9,058 nt of DNA from Paludibacteraceae bacterium (GTDB taxonomy: Bacteria; Bacteroidota; Bacteroidia; Bacteroidales; Paludibacteraceae), in NCBI GenBank assembly GCA_017646225.1, contig JAGCMZ010000214.1:1-9058 (forward strand), given 5' to 3'. The notes below the pieces were generated by a model that saw nothing but the letters and a program-made list of their open reading frames with translations, did not search any database and was not told the origin of the DNA. The position numbers and the translations under genes were made by a program. Shown here piece after piece: positions 1-4,849 of this stretch (positions are counted from its first letter, which is position 1; each line of letters begins with the position of its first letter).

Positions 1-2
1 AC

Positions 3-128
3 CCATCGGATGCTGTGGGTACAGATGAATTTGTAATGAGTGAATTTCGCAGAGTACGTGATGAAATCAAACAGAGGTTTGCAGAGTTTTATATCTCTCA
101 AATTTTGAAAAGGGAGGTTCCTATATAA
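3..128 (+). CDS. C-terminus of low-molecular-weight phosphatase / arsenate reductase (ArsC, thioredoxin type) family protein, 5' end outside window
   Basis: Only the last 41 codons are present; the open frame enters from the left edge and ends at TAA 126-128. The readable tail contains GTDEFVMSEFRRVRDEIKQR, which resembles the C-terminal helix of LMW-PTP-fold arsenate reductases and phosphatases, where a Gly-Thr-(Asp/Glu)-Glu stretch is followed by a conserved FRRVRDEI helix. The catalytic CxxxxxR loop lies outside the window, so activity cannot be judged. Family members act in the cytoplasm, either reducing arsenate with thioredoxin or removing phosphate from tyrosine. The stop codon is followed without a gap by an in-frame dxs remnant, an unnatural neighbour. 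The family call rests on remembered motif resemblance alone. Confidence 0.6.
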   Translation, partial: PSDAVGTDEFVMSEFRRVRDEIKQRFAEFYISQILKREVPI

Positions 129-311
129 GACGGCGTATTGCAAGGTGGCTTTGGGTCGGCCGTTTTAGAATTCATGGCCGATAACCGCTACAGCCTACCC
201 GTTAAGCGCATTGGTATTCCCAATCAATTTGTAGAACACGGCAGCCCCGCCGAACTTTACCACATGCTAGGCATGGATGCCGAAGGCATCGCCAAAGCAA
301 TAGAAGGGTAA
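129..311 (+). pseudogene. dxs: 3' remnant of 1-deoxy-D-xylulose-5-phosphate synthase
   Basis: The translation from 129 starts [18 protein letters not shown] and continues through [19 protein letters not shown] to a TAA at 309-311. This is the C-terminal piece of DXP synthase: the transketolase C-domain with its [10 protein letters not shown] strand and the RIGIP-FVEHG motif. DXP synthase condenses pyruvate and glyceraldehyde 3-phosphate in the first step of the MEP isoprenoid pathway and is about 620-640 residues long. Only 60 residues remain, without the thiamine-diphosphate-binding and pyrimidine domains, so this piece cannot be an enzyme. It has no start codon near its 5' end and lies in the same frame as the preceding phosphatase, separated from it only by that gene's TAA. 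Base use resembles the housekeeping genes further right. It is either a true remnant (recombination or island boundary) or an assembly chimera; an intact copy must exist elsewhere if the MEP pathway is used. Confidence 0.85.
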
Positions 312-337
312 GAAAATCCTATCGTTTAAAATTATTT

Positions 338-376
338 ATGCTCCATGAACATCACGTTCTTGGAGCATATTTTTTT
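338..376 (+). terminator. Rho-independent terminator after the dxs remnant
   Basis: ATGCTCCATGAAC (338-350) pairs with GTTCTTGGAGCAT (356-368) around the loop ATCAC. This gives a 13-position stem with a single T-T mismatch, followed by AT and six T. It is probably the native dxs terminator carried along with the 3' fragment, and it should isolate higBA from upstream transcription. Confidence 0.85.
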
Positions 377-400
377 GTGGCTGGTTTCGGCCAAAAAAAA
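371..400. repeat. Inverted repeat T6-TGGCTG-GTTT-CGGCCA-A6
   Basis: TGGCTG (378-383) and CGGCCA (388-393) form a 6-bp stem (one G-T pair) around GTTT. After one mismatch, the six T at 371-376 face the six A at 395-400. The T run before the stem is shared with the terminator just upstream. On either strand the A run follows the stem, so it is not an intrinsic terminator itself. No function can be read from it. Confidence 0.4.
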
Positions 401-497
401 CTACACTTTTCTTAAAACAAAGGTGGGTTTCCTTGTTTATATTTGTGTAAACTATGTGGGCGTATTTTCTTTTGTTATACGGAATATTATTTTGTAA

Positions 498-528
498 TTT
501 GGAATATTTGCAATTTGTTGTATATTTG
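498..528 (+). promoter_or_regulatory. Bacteroidota-type promoter of higBA with direct repeats
   Basis: TTTG (498-501), then exactly 19 bases, then TATATTTG (521-528) matches the TTTG-N19-TAnnTTTG consensus of the Bacteroidota primary sigma factor. Transcription should begin near 534-535, leaving about 20 nt of leader before the ATG at 555. Two direct repeats overlap the promoter: GGAATATT at 481-488 and 501-508 (20-bp period), and ATATTTGCAA at 504-513 and 522-531 (18-bp period). They could be antitoxin operator sites. A second -7-like TATATTTG lies at 438-445, but without a matching -33 box. Confidence 0.75.
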
Positions 529-554
529 CAAAAGAATTTATTACATACATCTTT

Positions 555-851
555 ATGCGTATTTTTACAGAGAAAACACTAAAAGAATATATAGAAGAAC
601 ATCCGTCTTGTAGGACCGCGTTGCAAGATTGGGTAGAAAAAGTGAAGAAGGCGGAATGGCATACCTTTTCGGATATAAAATCTACATTTAACTCTGTAGA
701 TGCAGTAGGGAATGGTAGATATGTTTTTAATATAAAAGGGAACGATTATCGTTTAATTGCCATTATAAGATTTACTCCTCAGTTTGTGTATATCCGATTT
801 ATTGGAACGCACGCAGAATACGATAAAATTTCAGACATACAAAATATATAA
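555..851 (+). CDS. higB: HigB-family toxin (type II toxin-antitoxin mRNA interferase)
   Basis: This 98-residue protein fits the HigB_toxin family within the RelE/ParE fold. The family block lies at residues 53-67 (NGRYVFNIKGNDYRL) and continues at 79-90 (YIRFIGTHAEYD). His86, Tyr89, Asp90 and the basic residues Arg55, Lys61 and Arg66 are candidates for the RNA-cleavage surface. Family members cut mRNA at the ribosome and arrest growth until neutralised by the HigA antitoxin. The toxin precedes the antitoxin, the usual higBA order and the reverse of relBE. The ATG at 555 lies about 20 nt after the predicted transcription start, and the antitoxin ATG follows the stop by two bases, so the two are translated from one message. 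Expression is probably repressed by HigA or by the complex at the promoter repeats. The protein is full length with no broken motif, so an active toxin is expected. Confidence 0.88.
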   Translation: MRIFTEKTLKEYIEEHPSCRTALQDWVEKVKKAEWHTFSDIKSTFNSVDAVGNGRYVFNIKGNDYRLIAIIRFTPQFVYIRFIGTHAEYDKISDIQNI

Positions 852-853
852 CC

Positions 854-1219
854 ATGGCAAAGATAGAAAATCAACAACAATACGATTGGGCAGTAGAGCG
901 TGTAGAAGAATTACTACACGTGGTAAATGAAGATACTCCAGAATATAGCCCACAATACATAGAGCTAGATTTACTTTCTAATTTAGTGGCCGATTACTCA
1001 GAAGAACATTATGCTATAGGAAAACCTACGTTGATAGAGGTTATTCAATTGCGATTGTACGAAATGGGGCTGAACCAAAAAGCATTGGCAGAAATGTTGG
1101 GGGTTAGCCAATCGCGCATAAGCGAATATTTGAGCGGAAAATCTGAACCAACGCTTTCTATTGCACGTAAAATAAGTAAACTGCTAAACATTGACCCCGC
1201 TATTGTTTTGGGTGTATAA
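854..1219 (+). CDS. higA: HigA-family antitoxin, XRE-type DNA-binding protein
   Basis: This is a 121-residue protein in two parts. Residues 1-58 form an acidic N-terminal region (repeated Glu/Asp, with YDWAVERVEELL), as in antitoxins that pair with the HigB_toxin family. Residues 62-117 form a Cro/C1-type helix-turn-helix: NQKALAEMLGVSQSRISEYL carries the helix-2/helix-3 pair, and SGKSEPTLSIARKISKLLNI completes the domain. Antitoxins of this family wrap the toxin and bind operators in their own promoter. The gene starts two bases after higB ends, and no separate promoter is visible. A lipoprotein gene begins 20 bases after its stop with no terminator between, so read-through into that gene is likely. 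The domain is complete, with no frameshift. Confidence 0.88.
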   Translation: MAKIENQQQYDWAVERVEELLHVVNEDTPEYSPQYIELDLLSNLVADYSEEHYAIGKPTLIEVIQLRLYEMGLNQKALAEMLGVSQSRISEYLSGKSEPTLSIARKISKLLNIDPAIVLGV

Positions 1220-1239
1220 AGAACCAAAATTCTGTTATT

Positions 1240-2055
1240 ATGATTAAATTTTATTTACAACTTGTTTGTTTTGCAATGGCAGCGGTGTTGCTGTCGTGTA
1301 CGGGCGATGTGCCTGCATCAGAGCCTGATTTTCCATTTGATGTGTATTTGGTGATGTACAATGCCAATAATGGGGTGGGTAGCATGGAGGCCGATGATGT
1401 AAAACCAGGGCAATCTACAGTGGTAGCAGAAAACCAATTTGTAAGAGAAGGATACGATTTTGTGGCATGGAATACCAAGGCCGATGGCAGTGGCGATGCG
1501 TACTATCCTGGCGATAAACTGACACCTAACAATCATATGTATTTGTATGCGCAATGGACTTTATCGCCTGCTTCTAGCATGCACGAGGGGCATTTTTATG
1601 TAGATTTGGGTTTGCCCAGTGGTACCCTTTGGGCGGCTAATAATATAGGGGCGGAGCATCCCGAACAGGTAGGTAATTTGTATACCTTTGATGCAACCAT
1701 TGCAGCGCAAGAGTGGGGTGGTAAATGGCGTTTGCCTAGCAAAGAAGAGGTAGACGAATTGTTAGATGATAAATTGTGCCAGTGGACGATAATGATTCAA
1801 AGTGGCGTTAAAGGTTACGTGGTTACCAGCAAACAAAATGGTAATGCGCTATTTTTGCCTCATACAGGTTACTTGCAAAACAGCCAAGTTATCAATACCG
1901 ATTTTTGTGGACTGTATTGGACGCAAACATCGTATGTATCGGATACCTCGCGTGCCTTTTGTTTACGCTTTAACGATGACGTAAAAGAATCTTATCTTAA
2001 TTACGTTACGTATGGCTTTGCTATAAGGCCAGTATGGACGTTAAAGGAGATGTAA
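1240..2055 (+). CDS. Surface lipoprotein with Listeria-Bacteroides repeat and FISUMP domain
   Basis: The protein has 271 residues. Residues 1-19 are a lipoprotein signal peptide, with the lipobox LLSC and acylated Cys20 (then TGD). Residues about 33-106 form one InlB B-repeat (Flg_new, Listeria-Bacteroides type), seen in VREGYDFVAWNTKADGSGDA and the closing YLYAQW. Residues about 117-266 match the FISUMP (Fibrobacter succinogenes major paralogous) domain: YVDLGLPSGTLWAANNIGA, then WGGKWRLPSKEEVDELL, GLYWTQT and the terminal GFAIRPVW. These domains are common in predicted outer-membrane and surface proteins of Bacteroidota; their ligands are mostly unknown. Binding or adhesion is an inference from the B-repeat. 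It starts 20 bases after higA without a clear promoter and ends at a bidirectional terminator. Three cysteines in the FISUMP part (180, 223, 241) might form disulfides once exported. Confidence 0.8.
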   Translation: MIKFYLQLVCFAMAAVLLSCTGDVPASEPDFPFDVYLVMYNANNGVGSMEADDVKPGQSTVVAENQFVREGYDFVAWNTKADGSGDAYYPGDKLTPNNHMYLYAQWTLSPASSMHEGHFYVDLGLPSGTLWAANNIGAEHPEQVGNLYTFDATIAAQEWGGKWRLPSKEEVDELLDDKLCQWTIMIQSGVKGYVVTSKQNGNALFLPHTGYLQNSQVINTDFCGLYWTQTSYVSDTSRAFCLRFNDDVKESYLNYVTYGFAIRPVWTLKEM

Positions 2056-2064
2056 CTTGAAGCA

Positions 2065-2100
2065 AAAGAGGCTGCTAAAATTCTTTTAGTCAGCCTCTTT
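2065..2100. terminator. Bidirectional terminator between converging lipoprotein genes
   Basis: AAAGAGGCTGCTAAAA (2065-2080) pairs with TTTTAG-T-CAGCCTCTTT (2084-2100) around TTC; the only flaw is one bulged T at 2090. It lies between the + gene ending at 2055 and the - gene ending at 2117. Short T-rich ends on both strands make it usable in both directions. Confidence 0.8.
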
Positions 2101-2116
2101 GATTATGCAGGAAATG

Positions 2117-2878
2117 TTATTCTTGGATGTTTACATGAATCCATCCCTTGTACGATTTATAATTGTCGTATAGTATTTTTGTGTGCTCGGGATTATCTCC
2201 ACTTGAAATTACTTCAGCACCTTTGGGTGCTTCGTTTCCGTCAAAGATTAGGTAATTTATCGTTATTTTTCCGGTGTAATCAAAACCAGCCAATGAGCGA
2301 AGGTAGTGTTGTAGTTTAACAACATCTAAAAGTCCTTCTTTATTCATTTCGTTAAAGTGTTCGTTTGCTTCATTGTAGGTGGCAAACTCACCATAATACA
2401 AATAGTATGAATTATTTTCGGTAAGCAAACCAATGTCGTTTAGTTTCTTGCCATATTCATGGATAAATGCTTCGCTGTTGCCCGATAAGTGTTCGATGGT
2501 AACTTCGGCAGTAATAACAACGGTATTAGGTGTGTTTTGCTGTAAGTTAAGCTTGGTTTCTTTGATAATGCTATCGTACCAATCTAAAGACAAAATAATG
2601 CTGGTGTTTTTAAAAATAGGATACTTTCTATCTTCTATTTCATTTTCAAGGTTGTTTACAAAGTTGTCAAAATTTTTAATGGCCGTTTCTTTTGATACAT
2701 TAGCACCATTGGATAGATTAAAATGGATAATTTGTTGATTGACAAAACTTTCTAGTTCCGACGTGCATCCCTCTTTTTCATTATAGATAGTACTATAAGA
2801 AGTAATGTTTTCTGTGCACGATGCTAAACATCCTATAAGCAGACTAACTAAGCAAGTCCATTTAATAGCTTTTTTCAT
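2117..2878 (-). CDS. Unrecognised exported lipoprotein
   Basis: This is a 253-residue protein whose family I do not recognise. Residues 1-20 form a lipoprotein signal peptide: a basic MKK start, a hydrophobic core, and the lipobox LASC with acylated Cys21. Mature residues Thr22-Glu23 carry no obvious inner-membrane retention signal. The rest is polar, Asn- and Glu-rich and without membrane segments. It has a helical stretch (about 40-85), a beta-like segment with VVITAEVTIEHL (120-131), and a segment around 158-185 (YYLYYGEFATYNEANEHF) that loosely recalls a SPOR repeat, too weak to claim. The pair of Tyr-rich motifs near the C-terminus (YDNYKSYKGW, 237-246) is distinctive. Base composition is more AT-rich than rsmG or the TonB receptor. 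It stands alone, facing the FISUMP lipoprotein across a terminator. Alternative: a regional, possibly acquired, surface protein. Confidence 0.7.
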   Translation of the reverse strand: MKKAIKWTCLVSLLIGCLASCTENITSYSTIYNEKEGCTSELESFVNQQIIHFNLSNGANVSKETAIKNFDNFVNNLENEIEDRKYPIFKNTSIILSLDWYDSIIKETKLNLQQNTPNTVVITAEVTIEHLSGNSEAFIHEYGKKLNDIGLLTENNSYYLYYGEFATYNEANEHFNEMNKEGLLDVVKLQHYLRSLAGFDYTGKITINYLIFDGNEAPKGAEVISSGDNPEHTKILYDNYKSYKGWIHVNIQE

Positions 2879-2917
2879 AATTCATGGTTTGGTAAAACAT
2901 ATTTTTTAATTGCGCCG

Positions 2918-2948
2918 CAAACTTAGTTATATATGCAATAGGCATATA
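2918..2948 (-). promoter_or_regulatory. Probable promoter of the lipoprotein at 2117-2878 with an inverted repeat
   Basis: On the - strand TAAGTTTG (+ coordinates 2918-2925) fits the Bacteroidota -7 box and lies about 40 bases before the ATG. No good -33 TTTG is found at the expected distance. Directly upstream is a perfect inverted repeat, TATATGC-AATAG-GCATATA (2930-2948), which fills the space between the -7 and -33 regions. A repressor bound there would block RNA polymerase. Confidence 0.45.
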
Positions 2949-2980
2949 AAGAGCGATGATAAAAAACATTAATGAATTTA

Positions 2981-3012
2981 TAAAAAAAAATAAATAGCTA
3001 ATAATTGGCTAT
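2981..3012 (-). terminator. Weak terminator downstream of the rsmG / hydrolase pair
   Basis: On the - strand, ATAGC and GCTAT (+ coordinates 3008-3012 and 2994-2998) form a short stem with an AT-rich interior. It is followed by TTTA and nine T in a row (the A run at 2982-2990 on +). The stem is short, but the long T tract makes termination plausible about 50 bases past the hydrolase stop. Confidence 0.5.
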
Positions 3013-3064
3013 CAATAGGTTGGTACTTAGTGTAAGTGTAATCATTTTGTATTAACAAGCGACA

Positions 3065-3703
3065 TTACAAATACGCATTGTACATTTTTTCTTGTTCGAT
3101 GGTGGTGGTAGGTCCATGACCAGGATATACCACGGTGGCATCGGGCAAGGTCATTACCTTTTTGGTAAGGGCACCAATAAGGGTAGCATAATCGCCACCA
3201 GGAAGATCGGTGCGGCCTATGCTCATTTTAAACAGACTATCGCCAGAAAAAAGCACGCCTTGTGCTGCATTGTAAAGCACTATGCCGCCACGGCTGTGCC
3301 CAGGAATGTGCAATACTTCAAAGATTTGGTTGCCCAATTGTAGGGTGTCGCCTTCGTTTAGGTAGCCGCCCAGTGGTTGAGGTTCTTCGTTAAAGGGCAC
3401 ACCAAATGCGCCTGCGTGCGCTTTCATAAAACGTAGCAAGTCTTCGTCATCGGGGTGCGCCAAAGGTTTTACCCCAAAGGTGTTATACAAAAAGCCGTTG
3501 CCAAAGCAGTGGTCTAGGTGTAAGTGGGTGTTTACAACGTATTTAAGTTGTAAATTATTATCTTGTAGGTACGCTGCTAGTTGCTGTTTTTCTTCGTCAA
3601 ACAACATGCCAGCATCTATAATCATACACTGGTTAGATGCTTGGTCTATCACCAAGTAGGTGTTTTCTTGCAGTGGGTTGAATATAAAGGTTTTTATTTT
3701 CAT
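3065..3703 (-). CDS. Metallo-beta-lactamase-fold hydrolase, glyoxalase II-like (GloB/YcbL type)
   Basis: With the start at 3703 the protein has 212 residues. The metal site is complete: H60-x-H62-x-D64-H65 (NTHLHLDH), H136 in IPGHSRGG, D155 in FSGDSLF and H196 in YPGHG. The block FKMSIGRTDLPGGD (158-171) is typical of the YcbL-like branch. Relatives hydrolyse thioesters such as S-lactoylglutathione in the cytoplasm using one or two zinc or iron ions. Bacteroidota often lack glutathione, so the natural substrate is unknown. A longer reading from 3730 adds nine residues, MRCIFRCAS, but overlaps rsmG by 26 bases and precedes the normal family start MKIKTFIFNPLQENTYLV, so 3703 is preferred. One base separates it from the rsmG stop, implying one transcript and possibly translational coupling. 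Confidence 0.9.
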   Translation of the reverse strand: MKIKTFIFNPLQENTYLVIDQASNQCMIIDAGMLFDEEKQQLAAYLQDNNLQLKYVVNTHLHLDHCFGNGFLYNTFGVKPLAHPDDEDLLRFMKAHAGAFGVPFNEEPQPLGGYLNEGDTLQLGNQIFEVLHIPGHSRGGIVLYNAAQGVLFSGDSLFKMSIGRTDLPGGDYATLIGALTKKVMTLPDATVVYPGHGPTTTIEQEKMYNAYL

Positions 3704-3704
3704 G

Positions 3705-4325
3705 CTAGCGCAGCGGAAGATACACCGCATTTTTGGTTTTAAAATACTCTTCGGTAAAAAACTCGCTTAGGTTGTATAGCGTAACGTACTTTTTAAACGG
3801 TTGCAATTCGGCTTGCATATCGCCCCCTTTTAGGCAAATAAGGCCATTGGGTAGGGCATTTTTATCGGTTTTAGCAATGTTCTTTATGCACACCTTTACC
3901 AAGTCCGATAGCGACATGGCGGCACGGCTAACGGCAAAATCGTACAACCCTTTTTCGTTTTCCATGCGGTCGTTTACAAAGCGCACGTTTTTTAGGCCTA
4001 TGGCCGATGCAATTTCGCTGGCTACTTTTATTTTTTTGCCCACCGAATCGAGTAGGGTAAAATCACAATTGGGAAACAAAATGGCCAATGGAATACCCGG
4101 AAAGCCACCGCCTGTACCTATGTCAATAATTTTAGTGCCATCAGTAAAGGGCAAAACCTTGGCTACGGCAAGCGAGTGCAGCACATGGTGCAAGTTAACG
4201 TTGTCAATATCCTTGCGCGAAATCACATTTATTTTGCTGTTCCATTCGGCATACAAATCCTTAAGCATCGAAAATTGTCTTTCTTGCTCATCGGTCAATT
4301 TAAAATATTTCTTGATGTTTTCCAT
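3705..4325 (-). CDS. rsmG: 16S rRNA (guanine527-N7)-methyltransferase RsmG (GidB)
   Basis: This 206-residue protein, normal for the family, transfers a methyl group from S-adenosylmethionine to N7 of G527 in the 530 loop of 16S rRNA. The N-terminus (KKYFKLTDEQERQF, then YAEWNSKINVISRKDI) is the usual RsmG helical start. The SAM-binding Rossmann motif is IIDIGTGGGFPGIPLAI (about residues 65-81), followed by LLDSVGKKIKVASEIA, where Asp is expected to hold the ribose, and by VSRAA (about 132-136) further on. In other bacteria, loss of this enzyme gives low-level streptomycin resistance. The start at 4325 agrees with the family N-terminus. The predicted promoter puts the transcription start within a base or two of that ATG, so translation may be leaderless. 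The MBL hydrolase follows after one base. Confidence 0.95.
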   Translation of the reverse strand: MENIKKYFKLTDEQERQFSMLKDLYAEWNSKINVISRKDIDNVNLHHVLHSLAVAKVLPFTDGTKIIDIGTGGGFPGIPLAILFPNCDFTLLDSVGKKIKVASEIASAIGLKNVRFVNDRMENEKGLYDFAVSRAAMSLSDLVKVCIKNIAKTDKNALPNGLICLKGGDMQAELQPFKKYVTLYNLSEFFTEEYFKTKNAVYLPLR

Positions 4326-4329
4326 ACTG

Positions 4330-4360
4330 CAAATGTAGTATCAAATCTGCAATCGTCAAA
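4330..4360 (-). promoter_or_regulatory. Promoter of the rsmG operon
   Basis: On the - strand TTTG (+ 4357-4360), then exactly 19 bases, then TACATTTG (+ 4330-4337) is a full consensus match. The -7 box ends only four bases before the ATG at 4325, which puts the predicted transcription start on or next to the start codon. It overlaps the oppositely directed promoter of the 4400-4750 gene, and the two -33 boxes are interleaved. Confidence 0.75.
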
Positions 4361-4378
4361 AACTTTTAAGTATATTTG
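4346..4378 (+). promoter_or_regulatory. Promoter of the HMA-like protein gene
   Basis: TATATTTG (4371-4378) is a perfect -7 box; TCTG (4346-4349) is an imperfect -33 box at 21 bases. The start site would be near 4384, with about 16 nt of leader before the ATG at 4400. This excludes the in-frame TTG at 4376, which lies inside the -7 box. Confidence 0.65.
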
Positions 4379-4399
4379 CAGCCTAAAACACATGTAGTT

Positions 4400-4750
4400 A
4401 TGAAAAAAATCTTTCTACTTTTAACCGCCGTTTTGTTATTAGTAGCACCTATGCAAGCTAAAGACGATGAACCCGTGGAACTTACCACCACCTTTTTGGT
4501 GATGATGCCCAAACAAAAGGCATCGAGCGTAAAAAACACCTTGCGCAAGCAAGAGGGCGTAAGCAAAGTAGAAGTGGATGCCGATCAGCAAAAAGTTGTG
4601 GTTACGTTTACGTCCGATAAAAATACGGAGTCAAAGTTGTTGAATGTGTTTAGACAAATGGGCATTACAGCCGCAGCCTTGGAAACAGGATGCTTTGGTA
4701 GCAAAGAAGGGTGTATCAATGCCATTAAACCCGAAAACACCATGAGATAG
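4400..4750 (+). CDS. Exported heavy-metal-associated (HMA)-like small protein lacking CxxC
   Basis: The protein has 116 residues. Residues 1-20 form a signal peptide (MKK, a Leu-rich core, then APMQA before KDDE); there is no lipobox, so a soluble periplasmic protein is expected. Residues 28-93 have the beta-alpha-beta-beta-alpha-beta order and hydrophobic spacing of an HMA domain: TTTFLVMMPK, helix KASSVKNTLRKQEGV, strands SKVEVDAD and KVVVTFTS, helix TESKLLNVFRQMG. The usual metal-binding GMTCxxC is absent; MMPKQKASS takes its place. Instead two cysteines sit near the C-terminus, Cys98 and Cys105 (GCFGSKEGC). The next gene encodes a histidine-rich TonB-dependent receptor, which supports a role in periplasmic metal binding or delivery. 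A fold-only relative without metal binding is the alternative. A longer start at TTG 4376 is rejected because it lies in the promoter. Confidence 0.7.
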   Translation: MKKIFLLLTAVLLLVAPMQAKDDEPVELTTTFLVMMPKQKASSVKNTLRKQEGVSKVEVDADQQKVVVTFTSDKNTESKLLNVFRQMGITAAALETGCFGSKEGCINAIKPENTMR

Positions 4751-4781
4751 AAAATGATTTCTTTTATTCATCTTCTTGTTT

Positions 4782-4817
4782 TTGCAACTTGGTTGCAAGA
4801 TGGTTGTTGTACCTTTG
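4782..4817 (+). promoter_or_regulatory. Promoter of the TonB-dependent receptor with a 17-bp dyad operator
   Basis: TACCTTTG (4810-4817) fits the -7 consensus; CTTG (4788-4791) is a near -33 box at 18 bases. The perfect inverted repeat TTGCAAC-TTG-GTTGCAA (4782-4798) covers that -33 region. Its two TTGCAA cores are 11 bp apart, one helical turn, as expected for a dimeric repressor. A third TTGCAA lies at 4815-4820. The start site near 4823 falls after 4754, which supports the ATG at 4850 as the receptor start. Confidence 0.65.
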
Positions 4818-4849
4818 CAAACACCAAAACCAAAACACCTATTAAACAC

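Noticed and set aside
438..445. Second -7-like box upstream of higB
   Set aside because: No -33 element at the proper spacing; the promoter at 498-528 is complete and closer.
3704..3730. Longer start for the metallo-beta-lactamase hydrolase
   Set aside because: It would overlap rsmG by 26 bases and add nine residues before the usual family N-terminus; ATG 3703 fits better.
3733..4338. 201-codon open frame on the + strand opposite rsmG
   Set aside because: It is the antisense shadow of a clearly conserved gene and shows no recognisable protein features.
4376..4399. TTG start adding eight residues to the HMA-like protein
   Set aside because: The TTG is part of the -7 promoter box, so it is not transcribed; ATG 4400 gives a clean signal peptide.
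4754..4849. N-terminal extension of the TonB receptor by 32 residues
   Set aside because: It contains the promoter and the 17-bp dyad, and would bury the signal peptide that starts at 4850.
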